DNA of 47,932 nucleotides. Source: Streptomyces sp. CNH099 (GTDB lineage: Bacteria > Actinomycetota > Actinomycetes > Streptomycetales > Streptomycetaceae). The translations under genes and the position numbers were made by a program. The notes under the pieces were generated by a model. That model saw only the letters and a program-made list of their open reading frames with translations, was not told where the DNA came from and made no database searches. Below, piece after piece: positions 40,466-47,932 of the stretch (the first letter of the stretch is position 1; each line of letters opens with the position of its first letter). Where the stretch lies: contig AZWL01000032.1 of the NCBI GenBank assembly GCA_000514715.1, positions 1-47,932 on the forward strand, read 5' to 3'.

Positions 40466-41464
40466 ATGCGCGCGGACGAGGTCGTACCCCTGGGACGCAC
40501 CGACGTGTCCGTCACCCGCCTCGGCCTGGGACTCGCCTCCCTCGGCGGGCTGTTCGCGCCCGTGTCCGACGAGGACGCCGCGGGCACCGTCGACCGCGCC
40601 TGGGACGCCGGTGTCCGGCTCTTCGACACCGCCCCCGTCTACGGCTACGGGCGCTCCGAGCGCCGCGCCGGCGCCGCGCTCGCCGGCCGCCCCCGCGGCG
40701 CGTACGCGCTGTGCACGAAGGTCGGCCGGCTCATCGTGCCCGGCGGCACCGACACGCAGCCCATCTGGGCCGACCCGCCGCCCGGCGTCGGCCCGCGCCG
40801 GGACTACTCGTACGCCGGGGTGATGCGCTCGGTCGAGGACAGCCTGCTGCGGCTCGGGCTCGACCGGATCGACGTGCTCCACGTGCACGACCCCGACGAG
40901 GACTTCCCGGCCGCCGTCACGGACGCGTACCGGGCGCTGGCCGAACTCCGCGCCCGCGGCACCGTCGGCGCCGTGTCGATCGGCGTCAACCACGCCCCGG
41001 TGGCGGCCCGTTACCTCCGCGAGGCGGCGGCCCCGGGGCCGGACTGCGTGCTGCTCGCCGGCCGGTACAACCTGCTGGACCGCACCGGCCTCGACGACCT
41101 GCTGCCGCTGTGCGCGGCGCGCGGCGTCGCCGTCATGGCGGCCGGCGTCTACCAGTCCGGCCTGTTCACCGACCCCCGCCCCGGCGCCCCGCACGGCTAC
41201 GCCACCGTGCCCCCGGCCCTCGCCCGCCGGGTCGCGGACTGGCACGCGCTGTGCCGCCGCTTCGGCGTCCCGCCCGCGGCGGCGGCCGTCCGCTTCCCGT
41301 TCGGCCACCCGGCGGTGACGAGCGTCGTCGTCGGCGCCCGGACGCCGGAGGAGGTCACCGGCACGGTACGGGCGCTCGCGCACGCGGTGCCGGCGGAGTT
41401 CTGGGCGGCGGCGAAGTCGACGGGCCTGCTGCCGCGCCGGGTCCCGACGCCGGAGGGCTCCTAG
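40466..41464 (+). CDS. Aldo/keto reductase (D-threo-aldose 1-dehydrogenase-like)
   Basis: 332-residue TIM-barrel NAD(P)-dependent oxidoreductase. Catalytic set: Asp and Tyr in FDTAPVYGYGRSE (about 48-60), Lys in LCTKVGR, His in DVLHVHDPDED. The segment VGRLIVPGG and SYAGVMRSVEDSLLRLGLDR places it near the L-fucose / D-threo-aldose dehydrogenase and pyridoxal-dehydrogenase branch. AGAGGAG six bases before ATG 40466 decides the start over a GTG at 40442 that overlaps the previous stop. Probably co-transcribed with the HEAT/propeller gene; how they relate is unclear. Confidence 0.93.
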   Translation: MRADEVVPLGRTDVSVTRLGLGLASLGGLFAPVSDEDAAGTVDRAWDAGVRLFDTAPVYGYGRSERRAGAALAGRPRGAYALCTKVGRLIVPGGTDTQPIWADPPPGVGPRRDYSYAGVMRSVEDSLLRLGLDRIDVLHVHDPDEDFPAAVTDAYRALAELRARGTVGAVSIGVNHAPVAARYLREAAAPGPDCVLLAGRYNLLDRTGLDDLLPLCAARGVAVMAAGVYQSGLFTDPRPGAPHGYATVPPALARRVADWHALCRRFGVPPAAAAVRFPFGHPAVTSVVVGARTPEEVTGTVRALAHAVPAEFWAAAKSTGLLPRRVPTPEGS

Positions 41465-41476
41465 CTTCAGACAGCT

Positions 41477-42649
41477 TCAGATGCCGTTGCGGGGATCGGC
41501 GACGCGGCTGCGCGGCGCGGTCGCGGTCGGCCGCAGCCGGTGCATCACCGCCACCAGCACCAGGGTGAGTACCAGCAGCCCCGCCCAGATCACCCACTGC
41601 TCCGGCCACAGCCCCGGCGACGCCCCGTCCGGCGTCCGGCCGCCGTCCACCCCCGTCGCGACCACCGCCGCCAGGCCGGCGACCGTGGCCACGACCGCGA
41701 GGCGGCCGGCGACCCGGGCGGTCAGGGGCAGCGGGCGGGAGGTGCGGCGCGGACCGCGCAGGTGGAGGCGTTCGCTGGGGCGGGCGGGGGCGAGGAGGCG
41801 CAGGAGCAGCATGGCGGCGATGGGCATCTGCAGCGCCCAGACCAGGGTGCGGAAGGTGCCGTCGTACCAGACGTTCGTGCCGTAGAGCAGCGTGTGCCAG
41901 ACGCTGAGGACGTAGACGACGATGATGAAGCGGTGCAGGGCGCGCCACATCCGTGAGCCGGTCCGCTGGCGCAGGTAGTACGCCAGGCCCAGCGGGATGG
42001 CGAGGTAGAAGGCGAGCAGCCCGATGAGGATGGCGATGCGTCCGGTGCCGGTGGCGTAGCCGCCGGGTATGAAGACCTTGACGGTGGCGTCCCATATCCG
42101 GCCGGGCCAGGTCGCGCCGCCCTCGTTGCCGCGGACCTCCTCCAGGAAGAACATCAGCGCGTGCATGAACATCAGCGCGATGGTCGTCAGACTGGTGGTG
42201 CGGTGCAGCTTCTCCAGCCCGGCGGCCGGCAGCCAGCGGACCTTGGGGCGCGGGCCGGTGCGCAGGAGGCTGAAGACGATGGTGACGTACGCCCACAGCA
42301 GGCCGGACCAGCCGAACGCCTGGCAGAGCCAGTACATCCAGTACTTGTCGGCGTCGGCGAGCATCGGCATGACCTGGACGGTGGCGGACGAGCCGTTGTC
42401 GACGCGCACGTAGAGCCAGGCGAAGACGGCGCCGGTGACGACGAGGGCGATGCCGGCGTCGGTCCCGGCGGCGCGGACGTCGGCCCCGAACCCCGCCCAG
42501 TCGAACCACCCGCCGGCGCGTTTCGCGCCCCGCCTGCCGTCCGGGCCGCCGTCCCGCGCGCCGCCGGGCCGCTGCCCGGCGTCCGGCTCCGTACCGTCCC
42601 GCTCTTCGCCCGCCGTTCCGGGCAGCCCTGATCGACGTCTCATCGACAT
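41477..42649 (-). CDS. Ferric-reductase-like di-haem membrane protein
   Basis: 390-residue integral membrane protein with a Gly/Arg/Asp-rich cytoplasmic N-tail (about 1-55) and about seven spans. The haem-ligand pattern of the ferric-reductase-like transmembrane domain is clear: LEKLHRTTSLTTIALMFMHA and WRALHRFIIVVYVLSVWHTL each give two His on one helix, enough for two b-type haems. No C-terminal FAD/NAD domain follows; instead there are two more hydrophobic segments (VAGRLAVVATVAGLAAVV and WVIWAGLLVLTLVLVAV). AGGAGG six bases before ATG 42649. It needs a separate electron donor, not adjacent. Convergent with the aldo/keto reductase, 12 bases apart. Confidence 0.88.
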   Translation of the reverse strand: MSMRRRSGLPGTAGEERDGTEPDAGQRPGGARDGGPDGRRGAKRAGGWFDWAGFGADVRAAGTDAGIALVVTGAVFAWLYVRVDNGSSATVQVMPMLADADKYWMYWLCQAFGWSGLLWAYVTIVFSLLRTGPRPKVRWLPAAGLEKLHRTTSLTTIALMFMHALMFFLEEVRGNEGGATWPGRIWDATVKVFIPGGYATGTGRIAILIGLLAFYLAIPLGLAYYLRQRTGSRMWRALHRFIIVVYVLSVWHTLLYGTNVWYDGTFRTLVWALQMPIAAMLLLRLLAPARPSERLHLRGPRRTSRPLPLTARVAGRLAVVATVAGLAAVVATGVDGGRTPDGASPGLWPEQWVIWAGLLVLTLVLVAVMHRLRPTATAPRSRVADPRNGI

Positions 42650-42742
42650 CCTCCGCCTCCTGCGCACCGCCGACCCCGCCTGATGTGTACCCCTCACCTT
42701 CTATGCATAGTCAAACTCCCGGGGAGGCGCCGCGGCCGCCCC

Positions 42743-42748
42743 TACACT
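42743..42748 (+). promoter_or_regulatory. -10 element of the metE riboswitch transcript
   Basis: TACACT fits a -10 hexamer and lies immediately before the first paired bases of the riboswitch. No clear -35 is seen in the GC-rich stretch before it. Confidence 0.5.
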
Positions 42749-42749
42749 G

Positions 42750-42966
42750 GCGGGTGCAGCCGGTTCGCCCCGTCCGCCAGGCGGTGGCGTCGCAAGAGGG
42801 AACCCGGTGGGAATCCGGGACTGCCCCGCAGCGGTGAGCGGGAACGACCGCCGTCATACGCACTGGACCCCGTCGGGTCCGGGAAGCGACGGCCAGTAGG
42901 CGCCCGTGCGTGCAGCTTCGCGCGCAGGGCCCGCCCGCAAGTCCGAAGACCTGCCTGCTGCCCGCG
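42750..42966 (+). ncRNA. Cobalamin (B12) riboswitch
   Basis: Conserved core blocks are present in order: GGGAACCCGGTGGGAATCC, GGGACTGCCCCGCAGCGGTG, the GGGAAGCGACGGCCAGTAGG B12 box region, and AGTCCGAAGACCTGCC. Outer strands GCGGG-TGCAG and CTGC-TGCCCGC can close the P1 stem. It lies about 200 bases before metE. The expected action is to shut down cobalamin-independent methionine synthase when B12 is available and MetH can work. Confidence 0.95.
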
Positions 42967-43059
42967 TGCGGGCCTTCCGTGCGCGGACATCCCGGTGACC
43001 TCGAGGGCGGGTCGGCGCACGTGACGTACAGGGCGGGCACACGGACAAGGCACCGCGAC

Positions 43060-43077
43060 GCGGCGGAGATCCGCCGC
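43060..43077 (+). promoter_or_regulatory. Hairpin in the metE expression platform
   Basis: GCGGCGGA-GA-TCCGCCGC is a perfect stem between the riboswitch core and metE. Further down, a C/T-rich tract (about 43110-43132) could pair with the AAGGAG ribosome site (about 43161-43166), which also lies inside the self-complementary GGAGATCTCC. Control of translation or of termination is possible; which is not decidable by eye. Confidence 0.45.
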
Positions 43078-43172
43078 GGCACCGCGGGTGCGTGCCGCGC
43101 CGCCCCCTTCGCGCCTCCTCTCCCTCTCCCGCCGCCGGGATCTCAGGGATTCATCTCGCGAAGGAGATCTCC

Positions 43173-45491
43173 GTGACAGCGAAGTCCGCAGCCGCGGCAG
43201 CACGGGCGACCGTGTACGGCTACCCCCGGCAGGGCCCCCGCCGGGAGCTGAAGAAGGCGATCGAGGGCTACTGGAAGGGCCGTGTCACCGCCGACGGCCT
43301 CCGCGCCACCGCCGCCGAACTGCGCCGCGCCAGCCGGCGGGAGCTGGCCCGCGCCGGCGTCCACGAGGTGCCGACCGGTGACTTCTCGTACTACGACCAC
43401 GTGCTCGACACCACCGTCATGGTCGGCGCGATCCCCGGCCGCCACCGCGACGCGGTCGCGGCCGACCCCCTCGACGGCTACTTCGCGATGGCGCGCGGCA
43501 CGCAGGACGCGCCGCCGCTGGAGATGACGAAGTGGTTCGACACCAACTACCACTACCTCGTCCCCGAGCTGGGCCCGGACACCGTCTTCACCGCCGATTC
43601 GGGCAAGCAGACCGCCGAGCTGTCCGAGGCCCTGGCCGCCGGGCTGAGCGCGGCCCGGCCCGTGCTGGTCGGCCCCGTGACGTACCTGCTGCTGGCGAAG
43701 CCCGCGCCCGGCGGGCCCGCGGACTTCGAGCCGCTGACGCTGCTGGACCGGCTGCTGCCCGTGTACGCGGAGGTGCTGGCCGACCTGCGCGCGGCCGGCG
43801 CCGGGTGGGTGCAGCTCGACGAGCCGGCCCTCGTCCAGGACCGCACGCCCGCCGAACTGGCCGCCGCCGAGCGCGCCTACCGCGAACTCGGCGCCCGCGC
43901 CGACCGGCCCGCGCTGCTCGTCGCCTCGTACTTCGACCGCCTCGGCGACGCCCTCCCCGTACTCGCCAAGGCGCCCGTCGAGGGGCTCGCGCTCGACTTC
44001 ACCGGCGCCGCCGCCGCGAACCTCGACGCGCTGGCCGCCGCCGGCGGGCTGCCCGGCAAGCGGCTCGTCGCCGGCGTCGTCGACGGCCGCAACGTGTGGG
44101 CCTGCGACCTGGAGCGGGCCCTGGCCACCCTCGGCACCCTCCTCGGGCTCGCCGACCGGGTCGACGTCGCCGCCTCCTGCTCCCTGCTGCACGTCCCGCT
44201 CGACACGGCGGCCGAGCGGGACCTCGATCCGCAGCTGCTGCGCTGGCTGGCGTTCGCCCGGCAGAAGTGCGCCGAGGTCGTCACGCTCGCCCGCGGGCTG
44301 GCCCACGGCACCGACGCCGTCGCCGCCGAACTCGCCGCCAACCGCGCCGCCCTGGCCGCCCGCGCCGCCTCCCCGATCACCCGCGACGCCGCCGTGCGCG
44401 CCCGCACCGCCGCCGCGACCGCCGCCGACGCCCGCCGCCCCGCGCCGTACCCCGACCGCGCCGCCGCGCAGCGCGCCCGCCTCAGGCTGCCGCCGCTGCC
44501 GACGACGACCATCGGATCGTTCCCGCAGACCGCCGGGCTGCGCACGGCCCGCGCCGACCTGCGCGCCGGCCGCATCGGTGCGGCGGGCTACGAGGAGCGC
44601 ATCGCCGCGGAGATCCGCGAGGTGGTGGCGTACCAGGAGGAGGCCGGTCTGGACGTCCTCGTCCACGGCGAGCCCGAACGCAACGACATGGTGCAGTACT
44701 TCGCCGAGCAGCTCACCGGGTACCTCGCCACCCGGCACGGCTGGGTCCAGTCGTACGGCACCCGCTACGTGCGCCCGCCGATCCTGGCCGGCGACGTCTC
44801 GCGGCCGGAGCCGATGACGGTGCGCTGGAGGACGTACGCGCAGTCGCTGACGGACCGCCCGGTCAAGGGCATGCTCACCGGTCCCGTGACGATGCTGGCC
44901 TGGTCGTTCGTACGCGACGACCAGCCGCGCGCCGAGACCGCCCGGCAGGTGGCGCTGGCGCTGCGCGACGAGGTGGCCGACCTGGAGGCGGCGGGCGCGG
45001 CGGTCGTCCAGGTCGACGAGCCGGCACTGCGCGAGACGCTGCCGCTGCGCGCGGCGGACCGGCCGGCGTACCTGGCGTGGGCGACGGAGGCGTTCCGGCT
45101 GACGACGGGCGTGGCGCGGGCGGACACGCAGATCCACACGCACATGTGCTACCCGGAGTTCGGGGACGTCGTGGCGGCGATCGACGACCTCGACGCGGAC
45201 GTCGTCAGCCTGGAGGCGGCGCGGTCGCGCATGCAGGTGGCGTACGAGCTGGCCGGGCACGGCTATCCGCGGGAGGCGGGGCCGGGCGTGTACGACATCC
45301 ACTCGCCGCGGGTGCCGAGCGCCGCGGAGACGGTGGAGCTGCTGCGCGCCGGGCTGCGCGCGATCCCCGCCGAGCGGCTGTGGGTGAACCCGGACTGCGG
45401 GCTGAAGACCCGGGGCTGGGCGGAGACCCGGGCGTCGCTGGAGAGCCTGGTGGCGGCGGCGCGGACGGTGCGCGCGGAGCTGCAGGGCTGA
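43173..45491 (+). CDS. metE: Cobalamin-independent methionine synthase
   Basis: 5-methyltetrahydropteroyltriglutamate-homocysteine methyltransferase, 772 residues, two TIM-barrel halves. The N-terminal barrel starts with TVYGYPRQGPRRELKKAIEG. The C-terminal barrel starts at LPTTTIGSFPQT and has the zinc site in IHTHMCYPEFGD (His and Cys) and VNPDCGLKTRGW (Cys). VLVHGEPERNDMVQYF is another conserved block. AAGGAG six bases before the GTG fixes the start. Controlled by the B12 riboswitch. It ends seven bases before the convergent soxR stop. Confidence 0.97.
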   Translation: MTAKSAAAAARATVYGYPRQGPRRELKKAIEGYWKGRVTADGLRATAAELRRASRRELARAGVHEVPTGDFSYYDHVLDTTVMVGAIPGRHRDAVAADPLDGYFAMARGTQDAPPLEMTKWFDTNYHYLVPELGPDTVFTADSGKQTAELSEALAAGLSAARPVLVGPVTYLLLAKPAPGGPADFEPLTLLDRLLPVYAEVLADLRAAGAGWVQLDEPALVQDRTPAELAAAERAYRELGARADRPALLVASYFDRLGDALPVLAKAPVEGLALDFTGAAAANLDALAAAGGLPGKRLVAGVVDGRNVWACDLERALATLGTLLGLADRVDVAASCSLLHVPLDTAAERDLDPQLLRWLAFARQKCAEVVTLARGLAHGTDAVAAELAANRAALAARAASPITRDAAVRARTAAATAADARRPAPYPDRAAAQRARLRLPPLPTTTIGSFPQTAGLRTARADLRAGRIGAAGYEERIAAEIREVVAYQEEAGLDVLVHGEPERNDMVQYFAEQLTGYLATRHGWVQSYGTRYVRPPILAGDVSRPEPMTVRWRTYAQSLTDRPVKGMLTGPVTMLAWSFVRDDQPRAETARQVALALRDEVADLEAAGAAVVQVDEPALRETLPLRAADRPAYLAWATEAFRLTTGVARADTQIHTHMCYPEFGDVVAAIDDLDADVVSLEAARSRMQVAYELAGHGYPREAGPGVYDIHSPRVPSAAETVELLRAGLRAIPAERLWVNPDCGLKTRGWAETRASLESLVAAARTVRAELQG

Positions 45492-45498
45492 CCGGATC

Positions 45499-46017
45499 TC
45501 AGCCGGGGGCGCCGTCCCCCTCCTCCTCGCCCGCCGGCGGGGTCCGGGTCTCCCGGGCCAGCCGGCGGGTGAGCAGGCGGCGCGGGCCGGGGCCGGTGTC
45601 GCCGAGGCGGTCGTCGCGGTTGCGCAGCAGGCAGCGGTCGAGCGACAGGCAGCCGCAGCCGATGCAGTCCGTCAGCCGGTCCCGCAGCCGCACCATCTGG
45701 TCGATGCGGATGTCGAGTTCGTCGCGCCAGGCCGCGGAGAGCCGGGCCCAGTCCTCCTGCGTGGGGGTGCGCTCGTCGGGCAGCGTCCGCAGCGCCTCGG
45801 CGATCGTCCGCAGGGGGATGCCGACCCGCTGCGCGGTGCGGATGAAGGCGACGCGGCGCAGGGTGTCGCGGGGGAAACGGCGCTGGTTGCCGGGGGTGCG
45901 GCGGCTGCGGATGAGGCCCTTGCCCTCGTAGAAGTGCAGGGCGGTGACGGCGACGCCGGAGCGGGCGGCGAGCTGGCCGACGGTGAGTTCCTTCGCGTCG
46001 AAGGGCGGCTTGTCCAT
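45499..46017 (-). CDS. soxR: Redox-sensitive transcriptional activator SoxR
   Basis: MerR-family [2Fe-2S] regulator of 172 residues. Helix-turn-helix at about 11-40 (LTVGQLAARSGVAVTALHFY), long dimerisation helix at about 90-115, and the iron-sulfur cluster motif CIGCGCLSLDRC with Cys118, 121, 123 and 129. A longer-than-enterobacterial charged C-tail follows. In actinomycetes SoxR senses redox-active metabolites such as phenazines or quinones. Divergent from a DHA2-type exporter with a SoxR-box-like dyad between them, so that exporter is the likely target. Confidence 0.95.
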   Translation of the reverse strand: MDKPPFDAKELTVGQLAARSGVAVTALHFYEGKGLIRSRRTPGNQRRFPRDTLRRVAFIRTAQRVGIPLRTIAEALRTLPDERTPTQEDWARLSAAWRDELDIRIDQMVRLRDRLTDCIGCGCLSLDRCLLRNRDDRLGDTGPGPRRLLTRRLARETRTPPAGEEEGDGAPG

Positions 46018-46033
46018 GGCGGCAGGCTAACCC

Positions 46034-46061
46034 TTGACCTCGATTATGGTCGAGGTTTCAG
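46034..46061 (+). promoter_or_regulatory. SoxR-box-like dyad in the exporter promoter
   Basis: TTGACC (46034-46039) as -35 runs into ACCTCGA-TTATGG-TCGAGGT (46037-46056), 7-base perfect arms. A -10-like CAGACT follows at 46059, leaving an over-long spacer of about 19 bases, the hallmark of MerR-activated promoters. The central 18 bases agree with the SoxR box CCTCAAGTTAACTTGAGG at 12 positions, including both ends. Confidence 0.72.
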
Positions 46062-46071
46062 ACTGGCCGCT

Positions 46072-47613
46072 ATGACCACGACCGACCGCCCGGAACAGGG
46101 GCGACGGCAGCGGCGGCGGTGGCTCGGGCTCGCCGTACTCGCGCTGCCCGCGCTGCTCGCCTCCCTCGAACTGACCGTGACCAACCTCGCCCTGCCGGCC
46201 ATCGGCCGGGACCTCTCCGCCACCAGCACCGAACTGCTGTGGACGGTCGACATCTACGCCTTCCTCCTCGCCGGTTCGCTCATCACCATGGGCGTGCTCG
46301 GCGACCGCGTCGGCCGCCGCCGCCTGCTGCTGTACGGCGCGGCGGGCTACGGCGTCGCGTCGCTGGTGGCGGCGTACTCCGTGAACGCGGAGATGCTGAT
46401 CGCCGCCCGCGCGTTCATGGGCGTCGCCGGGGCCACCCTCATGCCGTCGACGCTGGCGCTGGCGGCGGCGCTGTTCCCGGGGCCGCGGGAGCGGGCGACG
46501 GCCATCGGCGTCATCGTGGCCAGCGTCTCGGGCGGCACGGCGATCGGGCCGCTGGTGGGCGGGTGGCTGCTGGAGCGGTTCTGGTGGGGGTCGGCGTTCC
46601 TGCTCGGCGTGCCGGTGATGGCCGTGCTGCTGGTGCTGCTGCCCGTGCTGCTGCCGGAGTCCCGCGGCCCGGCGGGGCGGCGGGTGGACGTGGCGAGTTC
46701 GCTGCTGTCGCTGGGCGCGGTGCTGCCGGTGGTGTACGGGCTGAAGCAGATCGCGGCCGAGGGCGCCGCGGCGGCGCCGCTCGCGGCGGTGGCGGCGGGG
46801 GCCGCCGTGGCCGTGGCCTTCGTCCGCCGGCAGCGGACGCTCGCCGACCCGTTCGTCGACCTCCGCCTCTTCGCCGACCGCACGCTGGCCACGGCCGCGG
46901 CGACGCTGGCCGCGGGGATCTTCGTGCTGTGGGGCTCCAACTACGCGCTCGCGCAGTACCTGCAGCTGGTGGAGGGGCTGTCGCCGCTGGACGCGGGGCT
47001 GTGGACGGCGCCGTCCGCGTTCGGCGTGATCGCCGGCTCCACGCTGGCGCCGCGGCTGGCACGGCGGTGGCCCCCCGGGCACGTCATCGGCGTCGGGCTG
47101 GCGCTGTCGGCCGTCGGGTACGGGGTGCTGACGCAGGCCGGCGGCGCGCACGCGCTGGCGGAGCTGGTCACCGGCGCCGTGATCGTCTCGGCGGGGCTGG
47201 GGCCGATGATGGCGCTGGCCACCGACATGGTCGTGGGCGCGGCCCCGCCGGAGCGGACGGGCGCGGCGGCGGCGATCTCGTCCACGGCACCGCAGTTGGG
47301 CGGCGCGCTGGGCATCGCGCTGCTGGGCAGCGTGATCACGGCGGTGTACCGCGGGCGCACGGAAGGCGCGGCGCCCGAGGGCGTGCCGGAGTCCGCGGCG
47401 GGAGCGTTCGAGGACGACCTCGGCGCGGCGGTCGAGGCGGCGGAGGGGCTGCCGGGGCCGGTGGCCGAGGAGGTGCTGGGCGCGGCGCGGGGGGCGTACG
47501 AGACGGGGTTCCAGGTGGCGGCGGCGGTGTGCGCGGCGCTGACGGTGGCGACGGCGGTGCTGGTCACCCTGGCGGGCGCGCGGCGGCGGCCGGAGCCCGC
47601 GGCGGAGGGGTGA
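46072..47613 (+). CDS. DHA2-family MFS drug exporter (14-TM type)
   Basis: 513-residue efflux pump. LLASLELTVTNLALPAIGRD is the family start of span 1; GDRVGRRRLLLYGAAGYG is motif A; AFMGVAGATLMPSTLAL and SVSGGTAIGPLVGGWLLE (motif C, GxxxGPxxGG) place it with QacA/DHA2 antiporters. Fourteen hydrophobic stretches fit. A soluble acidic loop (about 430-475) lies before the last span, as in the family. The ATG at 46072 lies only 11 bases after the putative -10, so the mRNA may be nearly leaderless. Likely induced by SoxR and exporting redox-active compounds. Confidence 0.92.
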   Translation: MTTTDRPEQGRRQRRRWLGLAVLALPALLASLELTVTNLALPAIGRDLSATSTELLWTVDIYAFLLAGSLITMGVLGDRVGRRRLLLYGAAGYGVASLVAAYSVNAEMLIAARAFMGVAGATLMPSTLALAAALFPGPRERATAIGVIVASVSGGTAIGPLVGGWLLERFWWGSAFLLGVPVMAVLLVLLPVLLPESRGPAGRRVDVASSLLSLGAVLPVVYGLKQIAAEGAAAAPLAAVAAGAAVAVAFVRRQRTLADPFVDLRLFADRTLATAAATLAAGIFVLWGSNYALAQYLQLVEGLSPLDAGLWTAPSAFGVIAGSTLAPRLARRWPPGHVIGVGLALSAVGYGVLTQAGGAHALAELVTGAVIVSAGLGPMMALATDMVVGAAPPERTGAAAAISSTAPQLGGALGIALLGSVITAVYRGRTEGAAPEGVPESAAGAFEDDLGAAVEAAEGLPGPVAEEVLGAARGAYETGFQVAAAVCAALTVATAVLVTLAGARRRPEPAAEG

Positions 47614-47780
47614 CGTCCGCCGGCCGTACGGGGGCGCCGGACGGGCCGGGCCGGGCCGCCGCGAGCGGCGCCCGGACCTCGGCGTCGCATCCCCCGGGTC
47701 CGGCGCCCCGGCGCGGCGTTGGCCGCGTGGACGGCGCCCGCGCCCGCCCGCGGCGCAGCCGCGGCGCGGGGCGGGCCACC

Positions 47781-47836
47781 GCCCCCCGACCCCCCGATCC
47801 CCCGCCCCCCGATCCCCCGACCCCCGATCCCCGCCC
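47781..47836. repeat. C-rich / G-quadruplex-capable tract between convergent genes
   Basis: Runs of five or six C separated by GA, GAT or G repeat many times (CCCCCCGATCCCCC type units). The opposite strand has at least six runs of five or more G with 1-3 base spacers, able to form G-quadruplexes. It lies in the intergenic end region 47614-47860 after the exporter and after the minus-strand gene; the rest of that region has GC-rich short inverted repeats and no gene that I can see. Confidence 0.8.
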
Positions 47837-47860
47837 CCAGGCCGAAGCCGGCCGCCCCCG

Positions 47861-47932
47861 TCAGCCCTCCCGTGCCGGCGCCGCCGGCGGCCCCGCGTCC
47901 TCCTCCCGGAAGAACGGCACCTCGGAAAGGAC
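47861..47932 (-). CDS. C-terminal end of a minus-strand gene entering from the right
   Basis: Only the last 23 codons and stop are visible: VLSEVPFFREEDAGPPAAPA then REG and TGA. Acidic and Pro/Ala-rich, with normal third-position bias. Too short to assign a family; the gene continues beyond the window. Confidence 0.4.
   Translation of the reverse strand, partial: VLSEVPFFREEDAGPPAAPAREG

Overview
The window is very GC-rich DNA with strong G/C bias at third codon positions, frequent GTG and TTG starts and dense genes on both strands. It carries signals typical of Streptomyces and close relatives: 11-bp PHO-box direct repeats, a DmdR/IdeR iron box, a pair of DasR-like operators before a GH19 chitinase, a cobalamin riboswitch before metE, and one TTA (bldA-type) codon. 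It reads as a chromosomal segment of a streptomycete. No rRNA, tRNA, CRISPR array, phage or complete insertion sequence is visible.

Left part (1-4,000): phosphate acquisition. A truncated pstC, pstS, an OmpR-type regulator with a degenerate receiver and a second, orphan PstS-like lipoprotein all lie on the minus strand. PHO-box-like repeats sit before the regulator and before the second PstS. At 4,177-6,754 an NADPH-dependent FMN reductase-like gene is followed, across an unusual AT-rich tandem repeat, by a DrrA/DrrB-type exporter. An MFS exporter and a tail-to-tail Uma2-family gene follow.

8,900-13,200: an iron-box-controlled siderophore-binding lipoprotein plus a DUF2470 protein, then a PhoX-type phosphatase with its own PHO box, divergent from metG (13,339-14,955). 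15,000-20,000 is an accessory patch: a RidA-family protein, a short secreted protein with a TTA codon, an RsbW-like ATP-binding protein, an XRE/TPR-like regulator, a broken GNAT gene and an intact GNAT protein.

20,200-28,700: a 1,138-residue AAA-type regulator with a His/Gly/Pro-rich insert; a short Rho paralog with a long C-rich leader; a convergent Hsp100 protein combining a ClpC-like UVR region with no visible ClpP-docking loop; and a CGNR zinc-finger regulator divergent from an MFS exporter across a perfect inverted repeat.

28,800-37,500 is mostly secretion and stress: secreted lipase, DoxX protein, Tat-exported SGNH hydrolase, GH19 chitinase, hemerythrin-domain protein, ECF41/SigJ-type sigma factor and an SDR. 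37,755-42,649 holds a large HEAT-like/beta-propeller-like protein of unknown function, an aldo/keto reductase and a di-haem ferric-reductase-like membrane protein. The right part holds the B12 riboswitch with metE, SoxR divergent from a 14-TM DHA2-type exporter, and the last codons of a minus-strand gene.

The clearest functional links are the phosphate-starvation set, the iron set, the two methionine genes (metG, riboswitch-metE) and the SoxR-exporter pair. The least explained items are the degenerate regulator in the pst locus, the Rho paralog that appears to have lost its primary RNA-site aromatics, the UVR-containing Hsp100 without a visible ClpP loop, and the HEAT/propeller protein.
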